8,232 nt of DNA from Caldisericia bacterium (GTDB lineage: Bacteria; Caldisericota; Caldisericia; UBA6126), in contig JAQVYZ010000032.1 of assembly GCA_028708485.1 (NCBI GenBank), positions 1 to 8,232 of the forward strand, written 5' to 3'. Shown here piece after piece: positions 1 to 6,216 of this stretch. Positions within the stretch are counted from its first letter, which is position 1; each line of letters opens with the position of its first letter. The position numbers and the translations under genes were made by a program. The notes beneath the pieces are model-generated. The model was not told the DNA's origin, did no database searches, and saw only the letters and a program-made list of their open reading frames with translations.

Positions 1-34
1 TGACTTTTGCATTTTTTAGATGTATTCTCTTGTG

Positions 35-40
35 TAAAAT
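35..40 (+). promoter_or_regulatory. Possible -10 element for the ATPase gene
   Basis: TAAAAT matches five of six bases of the sigma70 -10 consensus and lies 31 bases before ATG 72. No convincing -35 box sits at the right distance, because only a T-run is found there. Transcription may instead enter from upstream of the window. Confidence 0.2.
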
Positions 41-71
41 CTTTCAGATACTTACTCATCGGAGGTATCAG

Positions 72-1379
72 ATGTACCGGAAAGCGATTGAGAACCTAAA
101 AAGCTGGAAAACATCAAAGAACCGGAAGCCCTTAATTATTCAGGGTACTAGGCAAGTTGGCAAGACTTGGTTAATGAAAACATTTGGTAGTGAGCATTAT
201 CTCCAAATGGCTTATGTTAATTTTGACAATAACGAACGCATGAAAAGCCTTTTTAGTAACGATTTTGATATCCATCGATTAATGAAAGGGATAGAGCTAG
301 AGACTGACACCAAAATTAATCCGGAGAATACATTGTTGGTATTTGATGAGATTCAGGAAGTACCAAGAGCTTTAACCTCATTAAAGTATTTTTATGAAGA
401 AGCTCCTGAATATCATATTCTCTGTGCCGGCTCTTTACTAGGAGTTACTCTCCATCCAGGCGCTTCATTTCCAGTTGGAAAAGTGGATTTTCTGAATCTT
501 TATCCTCTGAATTTTATAGAATTTCTGCAAGCAACAGGAAATCAAAAATTTGTTGATTTGTTAAATTCAAGAGACTATCCGTTGATACATAATTTTAAAA
601 GCACTTTCGTAGACCTTCTTAAGCACTATCTATTTGTAGGGGGAATGCCGGAGGTTGTTTCCAATTATCTAAACAATACAAATCTTCAAAAGGTGAGATC
701 ATTACAGGAAAAGTTGCTGACTACTTTTGAAATGGATTTTTCAAAACATACCCCAAGTGAAATTATTCCGAGAATGTTTATGTTATGGAAATCAATACCA
801 TCTCAATTAGCTAAGGATAATAAGAAATTCATCTACGGAGTAATACGTTCTGGAGCAAGAGCGAAAGAATATGAACTCGCCTTATCCTGGTTACATGATT
901 ATGGGCTCATACATAAGCTCCCAAGAATCGAGAAACCAGCAATTCCAATTTCTTCCTATCAAGATTTAACAGCATTTAAAATATATCTGGTAGATGTTGG
1001 TTTGCTTGGTGCTCTTAGCAAAGTTGATGCAAAATCCTTGCTGGAAGGTAATCAGTACTTTACTGAGTTTAAAGGATCCTTAACGGAACAATATGTTTTA
1101 CAGGAATTGTGGTCATCAAATTTTATTGATCCTTATTATTGGACAGCATCAAATGGTACCGCTGAGATAGATGTTGTTTTTCAATGGAAGAATCTTGTGT
1201 TCCCTTTAGAAATTAAAGCATCCGAAAACCTTCAAGCAAAAAGCCTTAAAAGTTATTATAAAAAATACAATCCCACTATTGCCTTAAGAACCTCTCTTAC
1301 TGATTTCAGAAAAGAAGAATGGTTGATGAATATCCCGTTATATATGCTTTCCCAATTACCTGAAGTATTAGACGAGTAA
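72..1379 (+). CDS. AAA-family ATPase with C-terminal DUF4143 (PD-(D/E)XK-like) domain
   Basis: This is a 435-residue P-loop ATPase of the AAA_14/DUF4143 type, common in bacteria and archaea and of no agreed function. Walker A is GTRQVGKT (residues 25-32) and Walker B is LLVFDE (88-93). A sensor-like segment ILCAGSLLGV follows at 116-125. The C-terminal third has the features of the DUF4143 domain, which resembles PD-(D/E)XK nucleases: FKGSLTEQYVLQEL, then AEIDVVF, then PLEIKA, giving the E...D...ExK series. The frame is open back to a TTG at 30, but ATG 72 is preceded by GGAGG (61-65) at six bases, so I choose ATG 72. The length is normal for the family and no break is seen. No partner gene identifies a substrate. 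The next gene lies 55 bases downstream on the same strand. The family call is secure; nuclease activity is only an inference from the motifs. Confidence 0.9.
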   Translation: MYRKAIENLKSWKTSKNRKPLIIQGTRQVGKTWLMKTFGSEHYLQMAYVNFDNNERMKSLFSNDFDIHRLMKGIELETDTKINPENTLLVFDEIQEVPRALTSLKYFYEEAPEYHILCAGSLLGVTLHPGASFPVGKVDFLNLYPLNFIEFLQATGNQKFVDLLNSRDYPLIHNFKSTFVDLLKHYLFVGGMPEVVSNYLNNTNLQKVRSLQEKLLTTFEMDFSKHTPSEIIPRMFMLWKSIPSQLAKDNKKFIYGVIRSGARAKEYELALSWLHDYGLIHKLPRIEKPAIPISSYQDLTAFKIYLVDVGLLGALSKVDAKSLLEGNQYFTEFKGSLTEQYVLQELWSSNFIDPYYWTASNGTAEIDVVFQWKNLVFPLEIKASENLQAKSLKSYYKKYNPTIALRTSLTDFRKEEWLMNIPLYMLSQLPEVLDE

Positions 1380-1434
1380 GATTACGAAAAGGTGATGCAA
1401 AGAGGGAAAGCTTTACTGATTGGAGGATGTGATT

Positions 1435-1962
1435 ATGCCGAAAGAACGAAAGATGCTAAGTGACTGGTATGCACCGTATATTCAGCTACTAGTGAAATTA
1501 ATTGAGACGCAGAGTAAGACAACGCTTGTGAATTGGGCAGTTGATTACGCTGAGGAAGTTATGTTACCACTGTGGAATAAGCACTATCCGGATGATCTGC
1601 GTCCGCAAGAAGCACTGAAAGCTGCTCATGATTGGTTATCGGGGACAATTAAACTTCCACAAGCGAAAACAGTTATCCTCCAGTGTCATACTGCTGCTCG
1701 TGAAGCTGAGGGAAACGCCGTTGCGCAAGCTGCTGCCAGAGCGATCGGTCAAGCAACGTCGTCTATTCATTCGGCAAAGCATTCTATCGGGCTTGCGCTA
1801 TACGGTGCGATAGCGGTTGGGTATGATATCCTCGGAACGAAAGCGACCTGGGAACAATTGGAACAATGTGCTGCTGAAGAGTGTGGAAGAATGCTGAAAG
1901 CACTACGTTCTATTGCTGTGGAGAATGAGCCAAATCCAGCGAAAATAGACTGGAAATGCTAA
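1435..1962 (+). CDS. Imm5-like putative immunity protein
   Basis: This is a 175-residue, mostly helical, cytoplasmic protein with no signal peptide. It resembles the Imm5-like putative immunity proteins, defined by a RPxxAL...WLxG segment (here 56-70), a CHxAAR motif (C84-R89) and a long alanine-rich helix pair with conserved AxGQAxxxxHxxxHxxGxAxY spacing (about 103-123). Members are predicted to neutralise toxins of polymorphic or contact-dependent systems, but direct tests are scarce and many copies are orphans, as here: no toxin gene adjoins it. ATG 1435 is chosen because GGAGG (1422-1426) lies eight bases upstream; an in-frame TTG at 1420 overlaps that site and is unlikely. Hand count of 1561-1920 gives 178 G+C of 360 (49%) against 137 of 360 (38%) in the fic gene, so recent acquisition is likely. 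The family assignment is from memory of the motif pattern. Confidence 0.72.
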   Translation: MPKERKMLSDWYAPYIQLLVKLIETQSKTTLVNWAVDYAEEVMLPLWNKHYPDDLRPQEALKAAHDWLSGTIKLPQAKTVILQCHTAAREAEGNAVAQAAARAIGQATSSIHSAKHSIGLALYGAIAVGYDILGTKATWEQLEQCAAEECGRMLKALRSIAVENEPNPAKIDWKC

Positions 1963-1979
1963 CTTGAATCCAAACAAGC

Positions 1980-2006
1980 TTGTATAAATCAGCGTAAGGA
2001 TATAAT
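1980..2006 (+). promoter_or_regulatory. Candidate promoter of the lipoprotein gene
   Basis: A perfect TATAAT (2001-2006) lies 45 bases before ATG 2052. The upstream -35 candidate TTGTAT (1980-1985) is weak and only 15 bases away. It overlaps a 10-bp palindrome, ACAAGCTTGT (1974-1983), which could be an operator or chance. A start near 2013 would give a leader of about 38 bases. Confidence 0.4.
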
Positions 2007-2051
2007 GATCTTATTAATAAAAAAGAACCAGCTCCATATCAGGAGGAAAAT

Positions 2052-2639
2052 ATGAGAATTCAAGCTTGGTTTCTGATTTTTATATGTTTAACCTCATTAG
2101 TCGGTTGTCAGACAAAGGCAAAAGAAACGAATAAAACATTAGGCGTTGTCCTGTTAGCTTACAATCCATCTAGAATTCCAAATGATATTAATCCACATGC
2201 TTTGAAAGACTTGAATAAATGGCAAATGAATCCCGCGAACAAGGATTTCACATTTAATATGAATCCGATTTACTGGGGTGGTGAGGATTCCCATTTTGAT
2301 ACAAAACCTTTGCTATGGGGTACTTTGAATTATAAAAATAAAAAGCAATACATTGTGTTGGATGACCAGAATCAGTTGTGGTACGATCAGGATGGAGAGT
2401 TTGACAATATTCCCTATAACGTACAATTGGAAGTGACCACAAGAAGCAGTAAAACAAATCTTTATAAAACCTATGGTCCCTATCCGCTGAATTCAGTTTT
2501 TCCGCTCTTTGTTGACGATTATACCGGCATTGGAGAGGATTCACTGACAGGGCAAGTCAAGATGGAGCTTTTCTATTCCAGGATTATCAAGTCGAATGAA
2601 GATGACTCACTTGGAGTGCTGGAGCTGATATTACAATAA
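2052..2639 (+). CDS. Putative lipoprotein of unknown function
   Basis: I do not recognise this 195-residue protein. It begins with a short basic start (MRIQ), a hydrophobic stretch (about 5-16) and a lipobox LVGC with the acylated cysteine at 19, so it should be exported and anchored to a membrane by lipid. The mature part is rich in Asn, Asp, Tyr and Trp (for example MNPIYWGGEDS at 70-80 and LWYDQDGEFDNIPYN at 109-123), which suggests a beta-rich extracytoplasmic domain. AGGAGG at 2041-2046, five bases before ATG, fixes the start. It lies 89 bases after the immunity-like gene and probably has its own promoter. An internal piece (2462-2495, coding about residues 137-148) recurs just after the fic gene. 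It could serve as a surface partner of the neighbouring genes, but nothing shows this directly. Confidence 0.8.
   Translation: MRIQAWFLIFICLTSLVGCQTKAKETNKTLGVVLLAYNPSRIPNDINPHALKDLNKWQMNPANKDFTFNMNPIYWGGEDSHFDTKPLLWGTLNYKNKKQYIVLDDQNQLWYDQDGEFDNIPYNVQLEVTTRSSKTNLYKTYGPYPLNSVFPLFVDDYTGIGEDSLTGQVKMELFYSRIIKSNEDDSLGVLELILQ
2462..2495 (+). repeat. Direct repeat copy 1, inside the lipoprotein gene
   Basis: TTATAAAAC (2462-2470), eight bases, then CCTATCCGCTGAATTCA (2479-2495) recur in the same order and orientation at 4422-4447, where the eight middle bases are absent. A chance 17-base identity within about 8 kb is very unlikely. Here the sequence codes for about residues 137-148 of the lipoprotein. 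Confidence 0.75.
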
Positions 2640-2653
2640 TTTTGACCGTTTTT

Positions 2654-2677
2654 AAAAGTGATTTTGATTACACTTTT
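2654..2677 (+). terminator. Weak hairpin after the lipoprotein gene
   Basis: AAAAGTG (2654-2660) pairs perfectly with CACTTTT (2671-2677) across a 10-base loop, 14 bases after the stop codon, and is followed by a pyrimidine-rich CTCTCTATTTT. The stem is short and AT-rich, so termination would be inefficient at best. Confidence 0.3.
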
Positions 2678-2772
2678 CTCTCTATTTTCCAGTTTAATAC
2701 ACTTTCTAATGAAATTTGCCAAGAAGAATGAATATGTAAGTGTTTTTACACCAAAATAATTGTTTTTACGGT

Positions 2773-2795
2773 TTGATCTTGAACTGTAAGATCAA
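2773..2795. repeat. Inverted repeat 1 upstream of fic
   Basis: TTGATCTT (2773-2780) and AAGATCAA (2788-2795) are perfect 8-bp arms around a 7-base loop. There is no T-tract, so a terminator is unlikely. It lies 55 bases upstream of the fic -35 box and may be a regulator site. Confidence 0.55.
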
Positions 2796-2803
2796 TTGAG
2801 TTC

Positions 2804-2832
2804 TTAGTATTAATTTTTACACAGAATACTAA
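2804..2832. repeat. Inverted repeat 2 upstream of fic
   Basis: TTAGTATT (2804-2811) and AATACTAA (2825-2832) are perfect 8-bp arms around a 13-base centre that itself holds one TTTTTACAC motif (2814-2822). It ends 17 bases before the fic -35 box, a position suited to an activator or repressor. Confidence 0.55.
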
Positions 2833-2849
2833 AAAAATAATCATTTATG

Positions 2850-2877
2850 TTGACAATATCAAGAATATAACTATATT
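2850..2877 (+). promoter_or_regulatory. Strong sigma70-type promoter of fic
   Basis: A consensus -35 TTGACA (2850-2855) is followed after 16 bases by TATATT (2872-2877), five of six for the -10 box. Predicted start of transcription is near 2884, giving a leader of about 26 bases that carries the GAGGG ribosome site at 2899-2903. Confidence 0.65.
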
Positions 2878-2909
2878 TACACATATGTAATGATTTTTGA
2901 GGGTAATTA

Positions 2910-4421
2910 ATGGAAGAAAAGTTTTTTGCTTTACGTCCGGCTGGTTATAGATACTTACAGGAAAAACTTGGTATTGTAGGTATGCCTAATTGGCATTATT
3001 CGTCCGTCTCTAAAATAAGTACCCACCATTCAAAGGATCAAGAAGGCTTTATTGAAGAGATTTTCAGAAAACAGTATTGGCCTGGAGAAGAATTGGTCGA
3101 TCATCTTGAATTTGCTTTAAAATATGACGGAGTCAATTTAGCTTTGATGGTGCGCATTTTTGAACATATTCCCCAGGAAGAGATTATTAAGTATGTAAAA
3201 TCTAAGCCAACCAGTATATATGCTCGAAGGATCTGGTTTTTCTATGAGTTCCTAACCGGGAATAAACTACCTGTTAACGACATTAGTTCTGGTAATTATG
3301 TGAATGTGCTTGAACCAAACAAATATTACACTATCCAGAGCGGAAAGAAATCCCAACGACATCGTATAATCAATAATCTTCTCGGTCCTCAAGCGTTTTG
3401 TCCAATCATTAGAAGAACCGAAAAGCTAATCAAGTTGGAGTCTGATGATTTACGGAAAAGGTGTGAGGAAATTACAGCTAATTATTCACTGGAGCTTCTT
3501 CGTCGGGCACTAAGCTATCTTTATAACAAAGAAACTAAATCCTCATTTGATATTGAGAATATCACTCCTATTGCTTCCCGAACCGAGAGATTTATTTCCT
3601 TGTTGAAACTTGCCGAAAAAGAAGACTTCTGTGATAAGGAGAGGCTGATTGAACTTCAGAATCGAATTGTTGATCCAAGATTCAAAAACACCGGTTATCG
3701 GAATAGCCAGAATTATATCGGACAGACAGTTTCCTACCAGAAGGAACTCATCCACTACATTAGCCCAAAACCGGATGATCTGCCAATAATGATGTCTGGA
3801 CTGATCGAGACTCATAAGCGGATGAAAAAAGGCGACTTACCGTCGGTTATCCATGCGGCAGCGATAGCTTACGGTTTTGTCTTTTTACACCCATTTGAAG
3901 ATGGGAACGGAAGAATACATCGATTTCTGATACATAATATCCTTTCTTTACATAAAACGTTTCCACATGGACTCATGTTCCCAATATCAGCAGTTATGTT
4001 AAAGAATTCAGCCGAATATGATGCATCATTAGAGATTTTTTCACGACCTTTACTGCAGCTTATTGACTATCGGTTGGATAATATGGGACATATGACTGTC
4101 CAAAACGATACTGCTATTTGGTATCAGTATATTGATATGACTGCTCAAGCTGAAGCTTTATATGATTTTGTCGTCCAAACAATTGATGAAGAGCTTGTTG
4201 ATGAGCTAAGTTTTTTGGCTGATTATGATAAAACAAAAAAAATGATACAGTCTATCATCGATATGCCTGACCGTCTGATTGATTTGTTCATCAACTTGTG
4301 TCTACAAAACAACGGTACTCTGTCAGAAGGTAAAAGATCCACACATTTTGATTTTCTAACCGACAATGAACTAACCGCCATGGAACAGGTGATAAAGGAC
4401 ACCTTCAACCCGCAAAATTAG
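2910..4421 (+). CDS. Fic-domain protein, class II type (predicted AMPylase)
   Basis: This is a 503-residue Fic protein, predicted to transfer AMP (or another nucleotide group) from a nucleotide to a hydroxyl of a target protein in the cytoplasm. The catalytic motif is complete: HPFEDGNGR at 327-335, with H327 as general base, D331 and N333 for metal and phosphate, and R335 for phosphate. The helix carrying the self-inhibitory motif (S/T)xxxE(G/N) lies before it: SFDIEN at 212-217, with E216 expected to block ATP gamma-phosphate, which places the protein in class II. The long N-terminal part (1-200) has conserved-looking blocks (YARRIWFFYEFLTG at 104-117; RHRIINNLLGPQAFCPIIRRT at 150-170) known to me from large uncharacterised Fic proteins. 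The C-terminal tail (about 450-500) holds LSEGKR and a small helical domain. ATG 2910 has GAGGG six bases upstream. It stands alone with its own promoter; no small antitoxin gene is adjacent, consistent with inhibition built into the chain. The target is unknown. Confidence 0.92.
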   Translation: MEEKFFALRPAGYRYLQEKLGIVGMPNWHYSSVSKISTHHSKDQEGFIEEIFRKQYWPGEELVDHLEFALKYDGVNLALMVRIFEHIPQEEIIKYVKSKPTSIYARRIWFFYEFLTGNKLPVNDISSGNYVNVLEPNKYYTIQSGKKSQRHRIINNLLGPQAFCPIIRRTEKLIKLESDDLRKRCEEITANYSLELLRRALSYLYNKETKSSFDIENITPIASRTERFISLLKLAEKEDFCDKERLIELQNRIVDPRFKNTGYRNSQNYIGQTVSYQKELIHYISPKPDDLPIMMSGLIETHKRMKKGDLPSVIHAAAIAYGFVFLHPFEDGNGRIHRFLIHNILSLHKTFPHGLMFPISAVMLKNSAEYDASLEIFSRPLLQLIDYRLDNMGHMTVQNDTAIWYQYIDMTAQAEALYDFVVQTIDEELVDELSFLADYDKTKKMIQSIIDMPDRLIDLFINLCLQNNGTLSEGKRSTHFDFLTDNELTAMEQVIKDTFNPQN

Positions 4422-4447
4422 TTATAAAACCCTATCCGCTGAATTCA
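4422..4447 (+). repeat. Direct repeat copy 2, relic of the lipoprotein gene after fic
   Basis: TTATAAAAC (4422-4430) and CCTATCCGCTGAATTCA (4431-4447) directly follow the fic stop codon and nearly fill the 28-base gap to the convergent methyltransferase stop. An extra AATTC follows compared with copy 1 (CTGAATTCAATTCAG here, CTGAATTCAG there). It looks like a scar of a duplicated lipoprotein gene or a recombination junction. Confidence 0.7.
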
Positions 4448-4463
4448 ATTCAGTTGAGTTTTT
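4439..4463 (+). terminator. Weak terminator-like palindrome between fic and the methyltransferase
   Basis: CTGAAT (4439-4444) pairs with ATTCAG (4448-4453) over a three-base loop and is followed by TTGAGTTTTT on the + strand. The stem is only six pairs, so this is a weak candidate for ending fic transcription. It overlaps the end of the convergent methyltransferase gene. Confidence 0.3.
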
Positions 4464-5091
4464 GTCCAAGAATCAAGGCTCCTTTTCCAATACTCTTTAA
4501 ATCCAGCAAGGAAAATCCATATTGATTCATTAATTTACTCACTTCTTCTTCAGCCTTCGCGAACGCTTTCCCTCCAAATGAAAATGTAATTACTATCATG
4601 CCATTTTGCTTCAAAACCCTGTTAGCTTCAGATAAATAGATAGGAGCATTTGATGTAATTACCAAATCATATGATTCATCTTTGTAAGGTAATCTGGCAG
4701 CGTTACCAAGTTCAAATTTAATTCTGATAGTATCCATTGGTTTTACTTTACCGTTGGCGATATCAATCATCTTTCTGCTTTGATCAAGGCCTGTAATCGA
4801 AGCATGAGGAAAATGTTCTGAAGCAATAAATGTTGCAAAACCTGTTCCGGTGCATATATCTAAAATTTTCTCAGGATGGTTTTTAACCATGTTCAAGCCA
4901 GTCTTCAGGGCTGTTTGGAAATCAATACCGCTATTAGTGATCATCGAATCGTATGAACCACTTAGTTTATCAGGAAAAACAAGCATCGCTTTCAAAAATA
5001 TTTTTGACTCCATCAGCTTTGGATGTTTTATCATCAATTTTAGCAATGGTGTTACGATCAACTTCTTTAAATCAAAGATATTTCTCCTCAT
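4450..5091 (-). CDS. Class I SAM-dependent methyltransferase
   Basis: This 213-residue Rossmann-fold methyltransferase is of the Methyltransf_11/UbiE-like kind. Motif I is ILDICTGTG (76-84), the acidic residue at the end of strand 2 that should bind the SAM ribose is D103 in GLDQS, the adenine-side motif is GNAARLPY (129-136), and motif II is YDLVITSNAP (141-150). An amphipathic N-terminal extension of about 60 residues precedes the fold and could dock it to a membrane or partner. The ATG at 5091 has a modest ribosome site (AGAAGG, five bases upstream); an AGGAGA just inside the gene has no in-frame start at a usable distance. It is the last gene of the - strand operon, 38 bases after the Fe-S gene, and converges on fic with a 28-base gap. 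Substrate unknown: there is no cysteine set as in arsenite methyltransferases (ArsM), and the quinone methyltransferase group is a possibility only. Confidence 0.87.
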   Translation of the reverse strand: MRRNIFDLKKLIVTPLLKLMIKHPKLMESKIFLKAMLVFPDKLSGSYDSMITNSGIDFQTALKTGLNMVKNHPEKILDICTGTGFATFIASEHFPHASITGLDQSRKMIDIANGKVKPMDTIRIKFELGNAARLPYKDESYDLVITSNAPIYLSEANRVLKQNGMIVITFSFGGKAFAKAEEEVSKLMNQYGFSLLDLKSIGKGALILGQKLN

Positions 5092-5129
5092 AGAAGCCTT
5101 CTTTCTTGATATATAGAGATCTTTGCTGG

Positions 5130-5777
5130 TTAATTATTTTTTAATTTTTTTCCATAATCAATCGCTTTTTGAGGACATATAAGTTCGCAATTATAGCATT
5201 GGTGACATGATTTACGATTGATTTCTGCTTTTTTATTTTGAGGGGATACGATAACTGCTTCCGACGGGCATGTGGTTTCGCATAGTTTACACCCAATACA
5301 CTTATCGAAATTCACTCTTCTGGATAAAAAAGCAAAACTTCCGGTAAGACCAAGCAATACACCAAAGGTGCATATCTGGTTAGGAAAAACTTCCGGCTTG
5401 TATATAAAAGGTACCAAAACAGAAAGAATCAATAAATAGAGCAATATAGGAATCTCAAAATGAAACAGTTTTTTTGATAATATCATTGTCAATATACTTA
5501 CTACGAGCAAAACCCATGCCAACCAACCGTTTTTTAGCCATTTAGGAGAAGTGTTTGGTTTGATTTTTGTTTTCGTCCTAATTGAATCTGTCATGATCAT
5601 TAACGTATTCATTGGACAAACCCATCCACAAAACACTCTGCCAAAGAATATTGCTGCTAATACACTTAAGACGAAAAGTCCTAACCAGAGCATCGGGATT
5701 TTTTTGAACAGAATAAAAACAAATACCCCTAAAAAAATAATTCGTATTGTATAAATCTGAAGTTGTTTTTTACTCAT
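5130..5777 (-). CDS. Membrane-bound 4Fe-4S ferredoxin-type protein (NapH/CcoG-like)
   Basis: This is a 215-residue integral membrane electron-transfer protein. It has about four or five hydrophobic segments (roughly 11-26, 28-46, 85-101, 107-125, 137-151) followed by a soluble ferredoxin domain. The first segment pair ends in FGRVFCGWVCPMNTL (45-59), the CxxxCP signature of the NapH/CcoG/NosR-type family (C50, C54). The second expected CxxxCPxG motif is degenerate: NQICTFGVLLG keeps only C136, and the proline and first cysteine are missing. Two full 4Fe-4S motifs follow: C160, C163, C166, C170-P and C191, C194, C197, C201-P. It should pass low-potential electrons at the membrane, probably with the clusters in the cytoplasm. 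The start at 5777 has GGAGG seven bases upstream (5785-5789) and overlaps the padR stop by ATGA, so translation is probably coupled. Its link with a methyltransferase and a PadR regulator suggests a small redox or cofactor pathway; the partner is not visible. Confidence 0.88.
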   Translation of the reverse strand: MSKKQLQIYTIRIIFLGVFVFILFKKIPMLWLGLFVLSVLAAIFFGRVFCGWVCPMNTLMIMTDSIRTKTKIKPNTSPKWLKNGWLAWVLLVVSILTMILSKKLFHFEIPILLYLLILSVLVPFIYKPEVFPNQICTFGVLLGLTGSFAFLSRRVNFDKCIGCKLCETTCPSEAVIVSPQNKKAEINRKSCHQCYNCELICPQKAIDYGKKLKNN

Positions 5778-6145
5778 TCTCTGTCCTCCAAAACGGCTTT
5801 AAGATTATCGTATCTAGCAATCAATTTCTCAATATGTGATTTTCTGACTTTTAAAATATCAATCCTTTGATCCAGCTCCTTTTTCCCTTTTGCGGTAATT
5901 TTATACACCCTTCTTTTCGGTCCCGGACCGCCTTCTTCCCAAAGAGAAGTGACGAATCCTTCATTTTCCATTTTTCTCAAAGTGCGGTATAACGTGCTAA
6001 CATTGAGATCTTTCTCAGAAAACCCAAAAAATACTAACTGTTCCATTAGTCCGTAACCATAGCCTATTTCATCATGCAAAAGCATTAACAGACAAACTTC
6101 TAAAAATCTCTCCATCTGATGAGGCTTTCCATTGTGCAATACCAT
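5774..6145 (-). CDS. PadR-family transcriptional regulator
   Basis: This is a 123-residue winged-helix DNA-binding protein. The PadR pattern runs from FLEVCLLMLLHDEIGYGYGLMEQL (14-37) through the recognition helix region NVSTLYRTLRKMENEGFV (48-65) to the wing with GPGPKRRVYKITAKGKKEL (73-91), followed by a short helical tail (94-120) used for dimer formation. The length suits the short-tailed PadR subgroup. PadR proteins are mostly repressors released by small ligands or stress. The ATG at 6145 has AAGGGA a few bases upstream. It heads the three-gene - strand operon, with an ATGA overlap to the Fe-S gene. A perfect inverted repeat over its own promoter suggests that it represses its operon. 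The inducing ligand cannot be read from the sequence. Confidence 0.92.
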   Translation of the reverse strand: MVLHNGKPHQMERFLEVCLLMLLHDEIGYGYGLMEQLVFFGFSEKDLNVSTLYRTLRKMENEGFVTSLWEEGGPGPKRRVYKITAKGKKELDQRIDILKVRKSHIEKLIARYDNLKAVLEDRE

Positions 6146-6178
6146 TCATTTCCCTTTCAATATTCAGTCTTTGTTATT

Positions 6179-6216
6179 ACTATATACATTAAGAATATAG
6201 TTGAATTGTATATAGT
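6179..6216. promoter_or_regulatory. Likely PadR operator (perfect inverted repeat)
   Basis: ACTATATACA (6179-6188) and TGTATATAGT (6207-6216) are perfect 10-bp complementary arms with an 18-base centre. One arm covers the padR -10 box and start point, the other lies in the leader. The place and symmetry fit dimeric PadR binding and autorepression; the 28-base arm spacing is longer than the classic PadR ATGT-N8-ACAT site, so two dimers or a loop may be involved. Confidence 0.55.

Larger units (their letters stand above)
2640..2909. other. 270-bp AT-rich non-coding region upstream of fic
   Basis: No credible gene lies here. The region contains the weak hairpin at 2654-2677, two perfect 8-bp inverted repeats (2773-2795 and 2804-2832), and TTTTTAC motifs at 2743, 2763 and 2814, with a related TTTACAC at 2876. 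The fic promoter follows at 2850-2877. TGTTTTTAC at 2741 and 2761 is an exact 9-base direct repeat spaced 20 bases, about two helical turns. Confidence 0.6.

Noticed and set aside
2709..2759. 16-codon ATG frame in the region before fic
   Set aside because: There is no ribosome site and the length is within chance; the region is better explained as regulatory.
2741..2882. TTTTTAC repeats as a CRISPR array or replication iterons
   Set aside because: The units are only 7-9 bases, irregularly spaced, and no cas or rep gene is nearby.
72..4421. The + strand genes as a single toxin-antitoxin or phage defence operon
   Set aside because: fic has its own promoter and a 270-bp gap, the immunity-like gene differs in composition, and no known defence gene order is matched; the genes may only share an accessory region.
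4450..5091. Methyltransferase as arsenite methyltransferase ArsM
   Set aside because: The protein has only one cysteine (C80, within motif I) and lacks the conserved cysteine set needed to bind arsenic.
4850..5116. Open frame on the + strand opposite the methyltransferase start
   Set aside because: It is antisense to a gene with clear motifs, has no ribosome site, and its translation resembles no family.
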